DNA of 64,000 nt, taken from Desemzia sp045528445 (GTDB lineage: Bacteria; Bacillota; Bacilli; Lactobacillales; Carnobacteriaceae). Positions within the stretch are counted from its first letter, which is position 1. Each line of letters opens with the position of its first letter. The position numbers and the translations under genes were made by a program. Below are positions 26,057 through 34,675 of the stretch, in pieces. Location of the stretch: assembly GCF_045528445.1 (NCBI RefSeq), contig NZ_JBGQQU010000001.1, positions 106,525 to 170,524 of the forward strand, given 5' to 3'. Under the pieces are notes generated by a model. That model was not told the DNA's origin, did no database searches, and saw only the letters and a program-made list of their open reading frames with translations.

Positions 26057-26911
26057 ATGGGAGAAAAATGGGATGCTACAAAAGGTTTTTTTACTGAACA
26101 TATAATTTCAGTTGCAACTGATTATGGTAAAGAAGTTGCGAAGGAGGGAGCAAAGGAATTAATTGTTGATCAAACTGCAGAGCTTGCAACTACTGTCGGG
26201 ATTGATATGATTAGTTCAATGATTCCTGCTATTGGTGGGGCAATTTCATCTTTTAGAACCCAAAGAAGTATCAATAATTTGAAAATTACAATTGATGAGA
26301 TTTCTAAAAGAGCAGAAGAATTAGAAGAGAATTTTCAAAAACAAACCAAAGAGAATAAAAAAATTTTAGATGATATTTTCGACTTCGTTTTAGAAAAGTC
26401 AATTCAAACAGCACAACAAAAGAAAATTAAATTTATGGTTCAAGGTTTTTTGAAAATAACAGAAGTTGAAAATGTTTCATTTGACGTAGCTTATTTGTAC
26501 TATGACACTTTAGAAAGACTTACGTTATTAGATTTAGATTGTTTGAAATTATCTTATACAGTAAGAGTTCCATTTGATGGCACTCTCAATATTTCCTATG
26601 AAGATATACTGGAAAAATACGATATAAGTCATGATCAATATATTTCGATTAGGGAAAATCTTTCTCGTATAGGTCTGTTAGAAAATCAATATGATGAGAG
26701 TTTGGGTAAAGATTTAAAAAAATTGACTGATACAGTTAACGAGATTCGAGACTCAGTAATTTCCACTCAAACTGCTTTACAAAACCCAAAAAAGAAGTTC
26801 ACCACTTTGAGAAAGAATAAGTTATCCATCAAAGCCAAAGATCAATTGAAAATTTCTAAATTTGGAAGACAATTTATCCAGTTTTTTATAGAAACCAATG
26901 AAAAAATATAG
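26057..26911 (+). CDS. islet protein of unknown function
   Basis: A 284-residue protein not recognised with confidence. An amphipathic N-terminus (1-45, VAKEGAKELIVDQTAE) leads to a Gly-rich hydrophobic stretch (about 46-66, MISSMIPAIGGAISS) too weak for a clear membrane helix. A charged coiled coil follows (70-125), then a globular region. The C-terminal part has the look of a winged helix (LSRIGLLE near 202-209 and ISKFGRQFIQFF near 266-277). The closing pattern recalls Abi-alpha/DUF4393 proteins linked to phage resistance, but the resemblance is weak. The ATG at 26057 has GGGGTG upstream; a GTG at 26048 is also in frame. It is the only gene between the two rplS repeats and is lower in GC than its neighbours. 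Confidence 0.7.
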   Translation: MGEKWDATKGFFTEHIISVATDYGKEVAKEGAKELIVDQTAELATTVGIDMISSMIPAIGGAISSFRTQRSINNLKITIDEISKRAEELEENFQKQTKENKKILDDIFDFVLEKSIQTAQQKKIKFMVQGFLKITEVENVSFDVAYLYYDTLERLTLLDLDCLKLSYTVRVPFDGTLNISYEDILEKYDISHDQYISIRENLSRIGLLENQYDESLGKDLKKLTDTVNEIRDSVISTQTALQNPKKKFTTLRKNKLSIKAKDQLKISKFGRQFIQFFIETNEKI

Positions 26912-26993
26912 GTTTTAATAATGCAGAATCTAAATTTGCATTGTGTAATTACCTTCTAAAAAAACAAACAAAATAAAGTCTAGTATTAGATTA

Positions 26994-27075
26994 GTATCAA
27001 AGAAGCTCGCCGTTAATTCGCAAAACAAAAAGTTTGGACAATTCATTGATGGTTTAGGCTTTTTATTTTGTCTAT
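26994..27075 (+). repeat. rplS 3'-end repeat, copy 2
   Basis: This is the second copy of the rplS tail and terminator. It lacks the upstream rplS coding sequence, so it is a fragment. Its terminator stem carries changes (for example the ATTGT arm now reads ATGGT) that weaken pairing, and T-rich sequence follows. It marks the right boundary of the islet. Confidence 0.9.
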
Positions 27076-27155
27076 ATATTCTGTTAGGTTTACGTTATAA
27101 TAGACGTGAAACATATGAAACATATACTGACTACTTTAGCTAGGGGGAAACAAAA

Positions 27156-27599
27156 GTGACAAAAACAATTGAAAATTTTGAAGCATTGATCAAGGAAAAA
27201 AAGATTCCTTTGAAAAAAAGTGAGCTTAAAAACGGACAAATCTTATTTAATGGAAGTTTTCGTCTAACGAAGACAAAAGTTTTGCCATTCGGGATCGTGT
27301 TTGACAGCAAAGATGCCCAATCTGTTGATTTTCAAATTACATATCATAAATTAGCTTACGTACAAGATTTTTCTAAGAAGGCAGCTATCTTAGAGTTGCT
27401 AAATGAGTTAAACCAAGTGAAAGCAGGGTATTATAGCGTGATTCTTGCTGGAGACGGGGAAGTTTATTTAAAACTACTCAGTCGAACTACAAACGATGTT
27501 TTAGCTGCATATGAAATGATGGTTTTCGGTTCTACGATCGCTAAAGTACTGATTAAAGAGATTGAAAAAATATTGGAACCCGAAAACGCTGCAGAGTAA
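27156..27599 (+). CDS. conserved hypothetical protein, 147 aa
   Basis: I do not recognise this protein with certainty. It is soluble, with no signal peptide, and has the alternating strand-helix layout of small YbjN or secretion-chaperone-like folds (for example LPFGIVFDSKDAQSVDFQITYHK followed by a helix, then GYYSVILAGDGEVYLKLLSR). The start is GTG after AGGGGG. A TATAAT at 27096-27101 gives it its own promoter just outside the second rplS repeat, suggesting it was the original neighbour of rplS. The OsmC gene follows after 32 bp and is probably co-transcribed. Confidence 0.75.
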   Translation: MTKTIENFEALIKEKKIPLKKSELKNGQILFNGSFRLTKTKVLPFGIVFDSKDAQSVDFQITYHKLAYVQDFSKKAAILELLNELNQVKAGYYSVILAGDGEVYLKLLSRTTNDVLAAYEMMVFGSTIAKVLIKEIEKILEPENAAE

Positions 27600-27631
27600 A
27601 GATAGACTGTTCAATAGAAAGCAGGGATTAA

Positions 27632-28048
27632 ATGGCTCATCCAAATAGTTTATTTCACACAGAAGTTGTAAATGATAAAGGTTTACACGGGGAAGCTTTT
27701 GTAAAAAATGGAGGACTGAAAGTTACTATTTCTGATCCGCTAGATTCAACACCTGGGACTAATCCTGAAGAACTATTGGGATTGTCTTTAAGCACTTGTT
27801 TAAATGCGACCATTCAAGCTTTATTAAAAGGCAGAGGCTTAAAGAATAAAAGTCGAGTGGAAGTTCAAGTAGACATGGTACCTGAAGAAAAAGGCGGGTA
27901 TTTTTTTGAGGTAGTCGTACTGGCTACGATAGAAGATATGCCATTTGAAAAAGCGGACCGTATTGTACAATCTGCTGAAAAACGCTGTCCAGTAGCTAAA
28001 CTAATCAATGGTAGTAAAACGGTATCTGTAAAAACCATCGCATCCTAA
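27632..28048 (+). CDS. OsmC family peroxiredoxin-like protein
   Basis: A 138-residue OsmC/Ohr superfamily protein; such proteins reduce organic hydroperoxides with two cysteines. The two conserved Cys are seen in LSLSTCLNATIQ and in EKRCPVAKLI. The sequence resembles the general OsmC/YhfA branch more than the Ohr branch. It is cytosolic, without a signal peptide. AGCAGGGAT lies before the ATG. A strong terminator follows the gene. Confidence 0.88.
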   Translation: MAHPNSLFHTEVVNDKGLHGEAFVKNGGLKVTISDPLDSTPGTNPEELLGLSLSTCLNATIQALLKGRGLKNKSRVEVQVDMVPEEKGGYFFEVVVLATIEDMPFEKADRIVQSAEKRCPVAKLINGSKTVSVKTIAS

Positions 28049-28072
28049 TGGGTGATTAAGTCTGATAAGTGT

Positions 28073-28107
28073 AAAAGGAACGGGATAAAAATCCTGTTCC
28101 TTTTTTT
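28073..28107 (+). terminator. terminator after OsmC gene
   Basis: AAAAGGAACGGGA pairs with TCCTGTTCC and the T run that follows. Confidence 0.9.
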
Positions 28108-28230
28108 ACTTAACGGAATCTTATCGTGAAGCGGATTCAATGAGACTTTTCTTATTGTATAAAGATTCTTCTTTCTTTCTGAAACCTTTGTTGCTATCCT
28201 TATTTAGAATTATATTGTGGAGGTGTAGTG

Positions 28231-29133
28231 GTGAAAAAATTTAAGTCGCCAGTTGTCTGGTGGGAATATTTGAAGATAACGATTGTATTGATCTTTTCAG
28301 CTATAACAGGAGCGGTGTCGTTTAACTTTTTCTTTATTCCAGCAAATGTTTATGCATCTGGATTAAATGGTTTTGCGCAATTATTTACAGGTGTTTCAGC
28401 TGAATATTTCAATATTCAAATGGAAACCGGGCTAATTATATTATTATTGAATATCCCCATTGCTATTTTAGGATGGTTTAAAATTGGAAAAACTTTTACC
28501 ATGTTAAGTTTTATGTCTTCTTTTCTAGTGTCAATCTTAATGGTTTTTCTTCCAGTCGTGCAGTTAACTCCTGATCCCATTATGAATGCATTATTTGGTG
28601 GTGTCATTGGAGGAGCTGGAGTAGGGTTTGCGTTAAAATACGGCTTCTCAACTGGCGGGATGGATATCATCGCCATGGTACTGGCCCAAACAACGGGCAA
28701 AACAATCGGTAATTTAATGATGGTGATGAACGCGATTATCGCCATCACTGCCGGAGCATTATTTGGGTGGGAGTATTCATTCTATACGATCTTATCTATT
28801 TTTGCTTTTACAAAAGTCGTGGATGCCATTCACACAAGTCATCAAAAAGTGACGGCCATGATTGTGACTACAGATCCGGATACATTAGTCGATGCAATCC
28901 ACAAACAATTGGTAAGAGGGATTACCGTGCTGCCTGCTACAGGTGGATACAGCAAAACAAATCGTGCAGTATTAATGGTGGTTATTTCTCGCTATGAAAT
29001 ATATAGTCTAGAACAAGCTGTTAAAGAATCCGATGCAGCTGCATTTGTCAATTTTATGCAAACAAACAGTGTTTTAGGAGAATTCTTGAACAGTGACCAG
29101 CAAAAACAACGTAGAGCCAGCGAAGTACGTTGA
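28231..29133 (+). CDS. yitT: YitT family membrane protein
   Basis: A 300-residue protein with five or six hydrophobic segments (about 12-190) followed by a cytosolic DUF2179 domain (about 210-290, VTAMIVTTDPDTLVDAI and GGYSKTNRAVLMVVI). The YitT/YqfU/YvjA family has no firmly assigned transport substrate. GGAGG lies 7 bases before the second of two tandem GTG codons, so the start is placed at 28231 rather than 28228. In Bacillus the gene adjoins yitU, yitV and yitW, homologues of which lie just downstream here, separated by inserted genes. Confidence 0.88.
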   Translation: MKKFKSPVVWWEYLKITIVLIFSAITGAVSFNFFFIPANVYASGLNGFAQLFTGVSAEYFNIQMETGLIILLLNIPIAILGWFKIGKTFTMLSFMSSFLVSILMVFLPVVQLTPDPIMNALFGGVIGGAGVGFALKYGFSTGGMDIIAMVLAQTTGKTIGNLMMVMNAIIAITAGALFGWEYSFYTILSIFAFTKVVDAIHTSHQKVTAMIVTTDPDTLVDAIHKQLVRGITVLPATGGYSKTNRAVLMVVISRYEIYSLEQAVKESDAAAFVNFMQTNSVLGEFLNSDQQKQRRASEVR

Positions 29134-29146
29134 GTTTTATCATTCC

Positions 29147-29200
29147 AAAAAGAACCTCTATTCACTCCAAGTTACTGTGGAGTGAATAGAGGTTCTTTTT
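29147..29200. terminator. bidirectional terminator
   Basis: AAAAAGAACCTCTATTCACT pairs with its complement ending GAGGTTCTTTTT, a stem of more than 20 bp. It can end both yitT and the broken minus-strand gene. Confidence 0.92.
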
Positions 29201-29221
29201 ATGGAGCAATAAAAGGCTGTT

Positions 29222-29720
29222 TCAGTGTTCCAACAGTTGTTCAAACTCATGGTATTGTTTTAACGTTTCTGCTAGCAGCTCCGACGAATCATTCGATAAA
29301 CGGGTTTGCCATTTTTGTGCTTGCTGAAGATACTGAACAGCCGAGTCCTCATTTCCTAGCATAAGAAAGCTGTCCACTAATAAAACAAAAGCTTGGAACA
29401 TTAAGTCAGGGGATTCAGCTTTTAAGATCAGACAGCTTTAATCCTCGTTCCATCATTTTTTTAGCTTCGATCGGACTTTCATGAGAATAGAGAAGAGTAT
29501 AACTTTTCCAGTATAATTTTTCGAAGCGGTTATCTTTACTGCGTTTTTGTTTGGTTAGGTTGCAGAACGATAAAGATGTTTCCATTACTGCATAGGCTGA
29601 GGAGCGTTCGTTACCCTTGTAGATGTTCTTAAAAACTAAGTCTTCAAAGAAAACTTCTGTTTCTTTTAGGGAAATTACAGGTAGCAATGGAATACTGGCT
29701 TCTAATTGTATCTGTTCCAT
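29222..29720 (-). pseudogene. frameshifted helical protein gene, possible Rgg/MutR-type remnant
   Basis: On the minus strand a frame begins at ATG 29720 with an AAGGAG site and runs 101 codons (MEQIQLEASIPLL...) to a stop near 29415. A second frame, shifted by one base, opens at about 29436 and continues to a stop at 29222 with similar character (AVQYLQQAQKWQTRL, ending in FEQLLEH). Joined, they give about 165 mostly helical residues. The pattern is like the TPR-like C-terminal region of Rgg/MutR/GadR regulators, without their DNA-binding N-terminus. This identity is a guess; the break itself is clear if the two halves belong together. Confidence 0.5.
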
Positions 29721-30015
29721 AACTATCTCCTTTTCGTTATAGTAGATGCAACAGTGCTCATTTTAGTATAATTGAAATGTATTATTGAAACTTCTAGAAC
29801 CATGAAACAGAGTACAACTCACAAAGTGATATGTAACTTATGGAATGGTATATTCTGGAGTCATGCGGAAATTCTCTTAAGAATAAACTGTTAATAGACT
29901 GGATGAAGAAATTTACAGAAAACGAATGTTGTTCTTTTTTTTTGAATTCACGCTTGGAAAACAATCAAAACTACTTATATCTATCAATAAACTTATTTTC
30001 AAATGGAGGGGAATT

Positions 30016-30870
30016 ATGCGGAGTGAAGAAGAAGTTTTTGCATTGCTAATAGGATTTGCCAAGTCGGATGAGCGAATACGCTTAGTGAGTTTAGAAGGTT
30101 CTAGAGCCAATCCAGCAATAGCGGATGACGAGTTCAAAGATTATGATATCGCTTTTTTCGTAACAGATATGGAATCGTTCCTCTCAAAGGATGATTGGCT
30201 AGATTTTTTAGGTAAAAGACTCATTCTTCAAAAGCCAGAAGATATGGAGCTTTATCCACCACAACTGGGAAATAAATTTTCTTATTTAATGCTTTTTGAA
30301 GACGGGATAAAAATAGACCTCACGCTAGTTCCAATAAGTGAACTTCAATCATGCTTAAAAATGAATGATGGCTTATTGAAGATTTTGTTGGACAAGGACA
30401 ACACAGTTAAAGAGGAAATCGTTGCTACCGATCAACACTACTGGATGACTAAACCGACTGCTCAGAAATTCACTGATTGCTGCAACGAATTTTGGTGGAT
30501 AAGTACTTATGTCGCAAAAGGATTAGCACGACAAGAATTCCTTTTTGCTCAAGACCATCTCAATCAAATTGTTCGACCAACGTTATTGTTGATGATGTCT
30601 TGGAAAATTGGTGCTGAAAAAGGAAGTAGTTTTAGCTTGGGCAAAAATTACAAATTTATTCAACATTACCTTGCTGCCGAAGAATGGGAACTACTTCTCC
30701 AGACTTTCCAAGGGTCGGGTTATAGTGAAACGTGGGAAGCATTGTTTCTTTGTCAGAAGTTATTTCGAACTATCTCAAAAAAAGTAACTTTAGCATATGG
30801 GTATGATTATCCAAACTATGATGAAAGAGTTACTCCTTATATCCAAGGTCTCCATACTAAATGTTCCTGA
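30016..30870 (+). CDS. aminoglycoside 6-adenylyltransferase family protein (AadK/AadE-like)
   Basis: A 284-residue nucleotidyltransferase of the AadK/AadE (ANT(6)) family, which adenylates streptomycin in its best-known members. The active-site region is intact: SLEGSRAN and DYDIAFFV in the first 60 residues carry the GSxAN and DxD motifs, and DGIKIDLTLVP supplies the third acidic residue. The C-terminal half has the family's helical segments (LLLMMSWKIG, NYKFIQHYL). The start at 30016 follows GGAGGGG; the upstream frame extension lacks a ribosome site. It is a singleton between a broken gene and yitU. Chromosomal homologues are common, and resistance cannot be inferred from sequence. The 295 bp before it hold no other clear feature. 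Confidence 0.85.
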   Translation: MRSEEEVFALLIGFAKSDERIRLVSLEGSRANPAIADDEFKDYDIAFFVTDMESFLSKDDWLDFLGKRLILQKPEDMELYPPQLGNKFSYLMLFEDGIKIDLTLVPISELQSCLKMNDGLLKILLDKDNTVKEEIVATDQHYWMTKPTAQKFTDCCNEFWWISTYVAKGLARQEFLFAQDHLNQIVRPTLLLMMSWKIGAEKGSSFSLGKNYKFIQHYLAAEEWELLLQTFQGSGYSETWEALFLCQKLFRTISKKVTLAYGYDYPNYDERVTPYIQGLHTKCS

Positions 30871-30882
30871 ATAGAAATGAAA

Positions 30883-30927
30883 ACAAAGAAGCTGAATTCG
30901 ATACTTGATCGGATTCAGCTTCTTTGT
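30883..30927. terminator. bidirectional terminator between aadK-like gene and yitU
   Basis: ACAAAGAAGCTGAAT pairs with ATTCAGCTTCTTTGT between two convergent genes. Confidence 0.88.
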
Positions 30928-30936
30928 GAAATGATA

Positions 30937-31749
30937 TTAGTTTAATTTGAAATAGCTCTCTAGATAATTGGCCAATCCATTTTCGTGATTTGTAAAATCT
31001 GTCACGTCATTAGCAATTGCTTTCAGTTCATCAATCCCGTTCCTCATGGCAACGCCGTGTCCGGCATATTGGATCATTTCATAATCATTGGCTTCATCGC
31101 CAAATGCTAGAATATCTTGTTGTTGGATACCGTAAACCTGCGCAATTCTTTCCACACCCAGTGCTTTTTGGACGCCGGCAGCGACTACTTCCAAGCAAGG
31201 TGTTTGTCCACCCCAAGTGCGCACTTCTACTGCATCGCCGTAGCGGTTGACGATTTTGTCGATGATCACTTGTTGATTTTCATGTCCAGTGAATACACTG
31301 ATAGCAGTCGGTTCTTCTTTTAATGTATCTTCAGATAATTTGAAAGACATATTTTTACCGGTTGCAAAAAAGTCTGCGTAAGGAATAAAATCGTCATCGA
31401 CGTAGACTGTGTCGCGTAATTCTGCAGCAATCAATTGGATATCCATTTCTTTTCGTAAGGAAAGCATGTCGATCGCAATTTCTCTGTTCAATGTTTTATG
31501 GTATTGAGATTCCCAAGCTAATTCGTTCGGTTTGTGGCATAATGCACCATTGAAGTTCACGATAGGAGTGTCTAAATCTAACTCCGCATAATATTGACGA
31601 CTGCTGCGATATGGTCGACCAGTAGCAATCGAAACGATATGACCAGCTTTTTTTAAGGTGGTCAAGACTGCATTCGTTTTTTCTGAAATAAGGGATTGAT
31701 TGTTTAAAGTAGTTCCGTCTAAATCAAGTGCGATTAACTTTTTATTCAT
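30937..31749 (-). CDS. Cof-type HAD phosphatase, YitU-like
   Basis: A 270-residue HAD IIB phosphatase. Motif I is ALDLDGTTL at the N-terminus, motif II IATGRPYR, and the last motif FGDEANDYEMIQYAG. Bacillus YitU, encoded beside yitV and yitW, dephosphorylates a riboflavin precursor and FMN-type substrates. The shared neighbourhood here (yitV and yitW diverge from it) supports orthology, but the substrate is inferred. GGAGGA precedes the ATG at 31749. Confidence 0.85.
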   Translation of the reverse strand: MNKKLIALDLDGTTLNNQSLISEKTNAVLTTLKKAGHIVSIATGRPYRSSRQYYAELDLDTPIVNFNGALCHKPNELAWESQYHKTLNREIAIDMLSLRKEMDIQLIAAELRDTVYVDDDFIPYADFFATGKNMSFKLSEDTLKEEPTAISVFTGHENQQVIIDKIVNRYGDAVEVRTWGGQTPCLEVVAAGVQKALGVERIAQVYGIQQQDILAFGDEANDYEMIQYAGHGVAMRNGIDELKAIANDVTDFTNHENGLANYLESYFKLN

Positions 31750-31848
31750 CTGTATCCTCCAAGGTTTTTATGCTAAACTAATTAAAGTATTTAAGTACAC
31801 GATAACACAAAATGAAAAATAAAAAAATATGTAAAACGAGGTGTCCGT

Positions 31849-32610
31849 ATGATTTCAATCAAAACGGTAACGATAGCAGGACTTCCTTTGCTAGAAATTG
31901 CTCCAGAAGCAACTTTTTCTGAAAAGCTGCCGACAGTATTTTTCTATCATGGCTGGACGAATGTAAAAGAAAGTTCTTTAGTCAATGGCTATGAGTTAGC
32001 TAAAAGAGGTTTTCGCGCGTTGCTTCCTGAAGCTCATTTGCACGGCGAAAGAAAGACTGATGAATCAACAAACGGAAATGTTGATTTTTGGAATGTTGTA
32101 GTACATAACTTATCTGAAATCAATACGATAAAAGAGTATTACGTGGAACAGCAATTAACGGATCCTGATCGTATCGGTGTCTCTGGTCTGTCTATGGGTG
32201 GGATTACTACTAGTGCCATGTTGACTCAGTTCCCCTGGATAAAAGCAGCGGGAGTATTGATGGGCACTCCTTCACCGATTTCCTTTTCCAAATGGATTCT
32301 GAACTCTCCATGGACTGAAGGACTGGACATTGAATTAACGGAAGAACAAATCAATCAAATGACTGACCCCTTAAAAGCCATTTCGCTAGCGTTGCAACCT
32401 GAAAAAATTGCTGGACGTCCGGTTTATTTTTGGCATGGAACAAATGATGAACTCGTACCGTATTCGTTGACGAATGAGTTTATCCAAACCATACAAAATG
32501 AGTCATACGCTAAAAATGTCCAATTTGAAACAACTGTGAATGGTACTCACAAAGTACCTTACGCTATTTCTGTTGAAATGGCAGATTTCTTTGAAGAAAA
32601 CCTTAAATAA
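31849..32610 (+). CDS. yitV: alpha/beta hydrolase, YitV-like esterase
   Basis: A 253-residue cytosolic serine hydrolase of the alpha/beta fold. The nucleophile elbow is GLSMGG, the oxyanion loop FYHGWTN, the acidic residue lies in WHGTNDELVPY, and the catalytic His in NGTHKVPY. The family resembles the putative esterase YitV. The ATG has CGAGGTG upstream. yitW follows after 24 bp and is probably co-transcribed, as in Bacillus. Confidence 0.85.
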   Translation: MISIKTVTIAGLPLLEIAPEATFSEKLPTVFFYHGWTNVKESSLVNGYELAKRGFRALLPEAHLHGERKTDESTNGNVDFWNVVVHNLSEINTIKEYYVEQQLTDPDRIGVSGLSMGGITTSAMLTQFPWIKAAGVLMGTPSPISFSKWILNSPWTEGLDIELTEEQINQMTDPLKAISLALQPEKIAGRPVYFWHGTNDELVPYSLTNEFIQTIQNESYAKNVQFETTVNGTHKVPYAISVEMADFFEENLK

Positions 32611-32634
32611 ACGGCAATAAAAAGGAGAATAGCT

Positions 32635-32979
32635 ATGTCTGAACAACTTTCTTCTTGGTCCTCTGAAGAACAAGAAAGAATCAAGCAAAATATTATGGGG
32701 GCATTAGAACAAGTCATTGACCCTGAATTAGGGATTGATATCGTCAATTTAGGATTGGTGTATCGAGTTGGCCTGTTTGAAGGCGGACATTGTGTAATCA
32801 ATTTGACGTTGACCACAATGGGGTGTCCGTTGGCGGATGTTATCACAGAGGAAGTCATAAACGCTCTCAAACCCATTCCAGAAATAGAAACGAGTGAAGT
32901 GAAATTAGTATGGTATCCAGCTTGGGATACTTCCAAGATGTCTCGCTATGCGCGGATCGCGTTGGGAATACGTCAATAG
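32635..32979 (+). CDS. yitW: DUF59/MIP18 family protein, YitW-like
   Basis: A 114-residue member of the MIP18/PaaD/SufT family associated with Fe-S cluster assembly. IDPELGIDIVNLGLVY, LTLTTMGCPLADVI (with the conserved Cys) and VWYPAWDTSKMS are the family signatures. AAAGGAG lies before the ATG. Probably in one unit with the upstream yitV esterase. Confidence 0.9.
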   Translation: MSEQLSSWSSEEQERIKQNIMGALEQVIDPELGIDIVNLGLVYRVGLFEGGHCVINLTLTTMGCPLADVITEEVINALKPIPEIETSEVKLVWYPAWDTSKMSRYARIALGIRQ

Positions 32980-33108
32980 AATACTAAAAGTATGAAAAGA
33001 TAGCTAGTTTAATTACCTAACCCTGTTAAATTCTAAAAAAGAAGGTTAAGATCATCAATGAACTGTCTATGGTAGAGAAGGGAAATTCATTCAAGCTATA
33101 TTCAAAAA

Positions 33109-33154
33109 AATAAGCCGATAATAGTGCTATGAGGATATTATCGGCTTATTTTTT
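33109..33154 (+). terminator. terminator after yitW
   Basis: AATAAGCCGATAAT pairs with ATTATCGGCTTATT followed by TTTT. The remaining gap to 33276 also holds a weaker stem (ACGCTGT/ACAGTGT) in the leader of the next gene. Confidence 0.9.
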
Positions 33155-33276
33155 CACCTACTAGTATTCGTAAAAGACGACTAGAAGAATGATAATAAAA
33201 AAAGAGTATGACGCTGTTATTCGCGAAACAGTGTTTAGCATACAGCTTATGAGAAAATATTCAGGAGTGTGACGGT

Positions 33277-34185
33277 ATGCGAAAGACGTTTATCATTTCT
33301 TTCCTCGTTATTTTATTCAGCTTGCTAAGTATAGGGTGCGGGAAGGAAAAAACGGATCCAGTTAAAGAAAGCCGCACATCTGTTGTATCAAATGTAACGA
33401 ATACTAGTGATGCTGTTTTTTCCCACAGTGTTTCTCTAACCAGAAATCAGACAACCATTCCCACTTTGTTCATACATGGATATGGAGGAACAGAGGGAAG
33501 CTTTAATGGGATGTTGTCTCGTTTTGAATCCAACTATTTTGGAAAGAAGGTATTAACTGTAACCGTTCAGCCAGATGGAACAGTTTCTGCTGCAGGAACT
33601 TGGGATGACCAGGTAGTCAATCCCATGATTCAGGTATTATTTGCGGATAATAAAAATAGTGAACTGAACCAAGCCGAGTGGATCAAAGCTGTTTTAAGCT
33701 ATTTAAATCAGACGTATCAGATTGAAGAAGTCAACCTAGTGGGCCACTCTATGGGTGGTGTGAGCAGTTTCCGATATTTAATTACTTATGGAAAGGATGA
33801 TTCGTTGCCAGTGGTCAACAAATTTATTGCAATCGGTGCGCCGTTCAATAATTTTGTTTCAGGTAATGAAGAACAATCTGTAGATGCATTAAGTCAAAAT
33901 GGCCCGCTAGTCATCAGTGAACGGTATAGCGACTATGCCGCTGGCATCCAAGATTACCCTAAAGCAACCAACATGCTGAATATTGTGGGGGATTTAGAAG
34001 ATGGATCAGAAGGAGATGGGACTGTCCCAAGCAGAAGTGCACTCGCCATTGGTTATTTAATGCAAATGAATGGATTAGAGTACCGAACTGAAATCATTAC
34101 CGGATCGCAAGCTAGCCACAGTCAGCTGCATGAAAATACTCAAGTGGATGAGCTTGTGGCGAATTTTTTATGGGATAGACCATAA
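33277..34185 (+). CDS. DUF915-type alpha/beta hydrolase lipoprotein
   Basis: A 302-residue lipoprotein hydrolase. The signal peptide ends in the lipobox LSIGC with Cys21, so the enzyme should sit on the outer face of the membrane. The catalytic domain has TLFIHGYGGTEGS, the nucleophile elbow GHSMGG, an acidic region GDLEDGSEGDGTVP and a late His (HSQLHENT). This matches the DUF915 cell-surface hydrolase family. CAGGAGTG precedes the ATG. It is flanked by terminators on both sides, so it is a single-gene unit. Confidence 0.88.
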   Translation: MRKTFIISFLVILFSLLSIGCGKEKTDPVKESRTSVVSNVTNTSDAVFSHSVSLTRNQTTIPTLFIHGYGGTEGSFNGMLSRFESNYFGKKVLTVTVQPDGTVSAAGTWDDQVVNPMIQVLFADNKNSELNQAEWIKAVLSYLNQTYQIEEVNLVGHSMGGVSSFRYLITYGKDDSLPVVNKFIAIGAPFNNFVSGNEEQSVDALSQNGPLVISERYSDYAAGIQDYPKATNMLNIVGDLEDGSEGDGTVPSRSALAIGYLMQMNGLEYRTEIITGSQASHSQLHENTQVDELVANFLWDRP

Positions 34186-34188
34186 AAA

Positions 34189-34234
34189 CAAAATAAGGAC
34201 AGTAGAATGTTGATATTCTACTATCCTTATTTTT
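34189..34234. terminator. terminator after lipoprotein hydrolase gene
   Basis: AAAATAAGGA..AGTAGAAT pairs with ATTCTACT..TCCTTATTTTT. Confidence 0.9.
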
Positions 34235-34243
34235 GTGTTTTAG

Positions 34244-34441
34244 TTAATAAATATAAACAGCTATTATTTCTAACTCCTTATTTAAAAAGAACAGTTGGTA
34301 ATTTGATGGAGTCACTAATTCTGTTGTTTCTGCATCAGCAGGCTGTCTAATCAAATTAAAATTTAACGTGATATTAAGGTCCTGGTTCTCTTTTATGGTG
34401 GTAGTACCTTCAGAATAGGGCAGGTTTACTTCATCAATCAT
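34244..34441 (-). pseudogene. possible C-terminal gene fragment
   Basis: A minus-strand frame encodes 65 residues (MIDEVNLPYSEG...), with strand-rich character and no recognised family. No ribosome binding site lies before the ATG. The frame extends a little upstream (VLFQDGNFSD) before meeting a stop, which suggests the decayed tail of a larger gene. The rest of 34442-34675 is AT-rich with no gene seen. It could equally be a chance open frame. Confidence 0.25.
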
Positions 34442-34675
34442 GTCACTAAAGTTACCGTCTTGAAAAAGAACCTATAAAAGTTTCCTCATCATTTTTATCT
34501 CGCCATTTTTATTTTGATGATAGTCTAACGTTTTTACTATTTTTTTGTCCTACCCGAAGTAAAAAAAACAAAAAATAGCAGAACTTGTTGCTTTGATGTA
34601 CACATTTATAGAAGAAGAGGGTAAAATAGACTGAATGAGCGAGAATGTAATCAACAAAAAGTGGAGTGTGAGTAG

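Noticed and set aside
29840..30015. Small frames upstream of the AadK-like gene as a leader peptide
   Set aside because: They overlap the real start in other frames and have no suitable ribosome binding sites.
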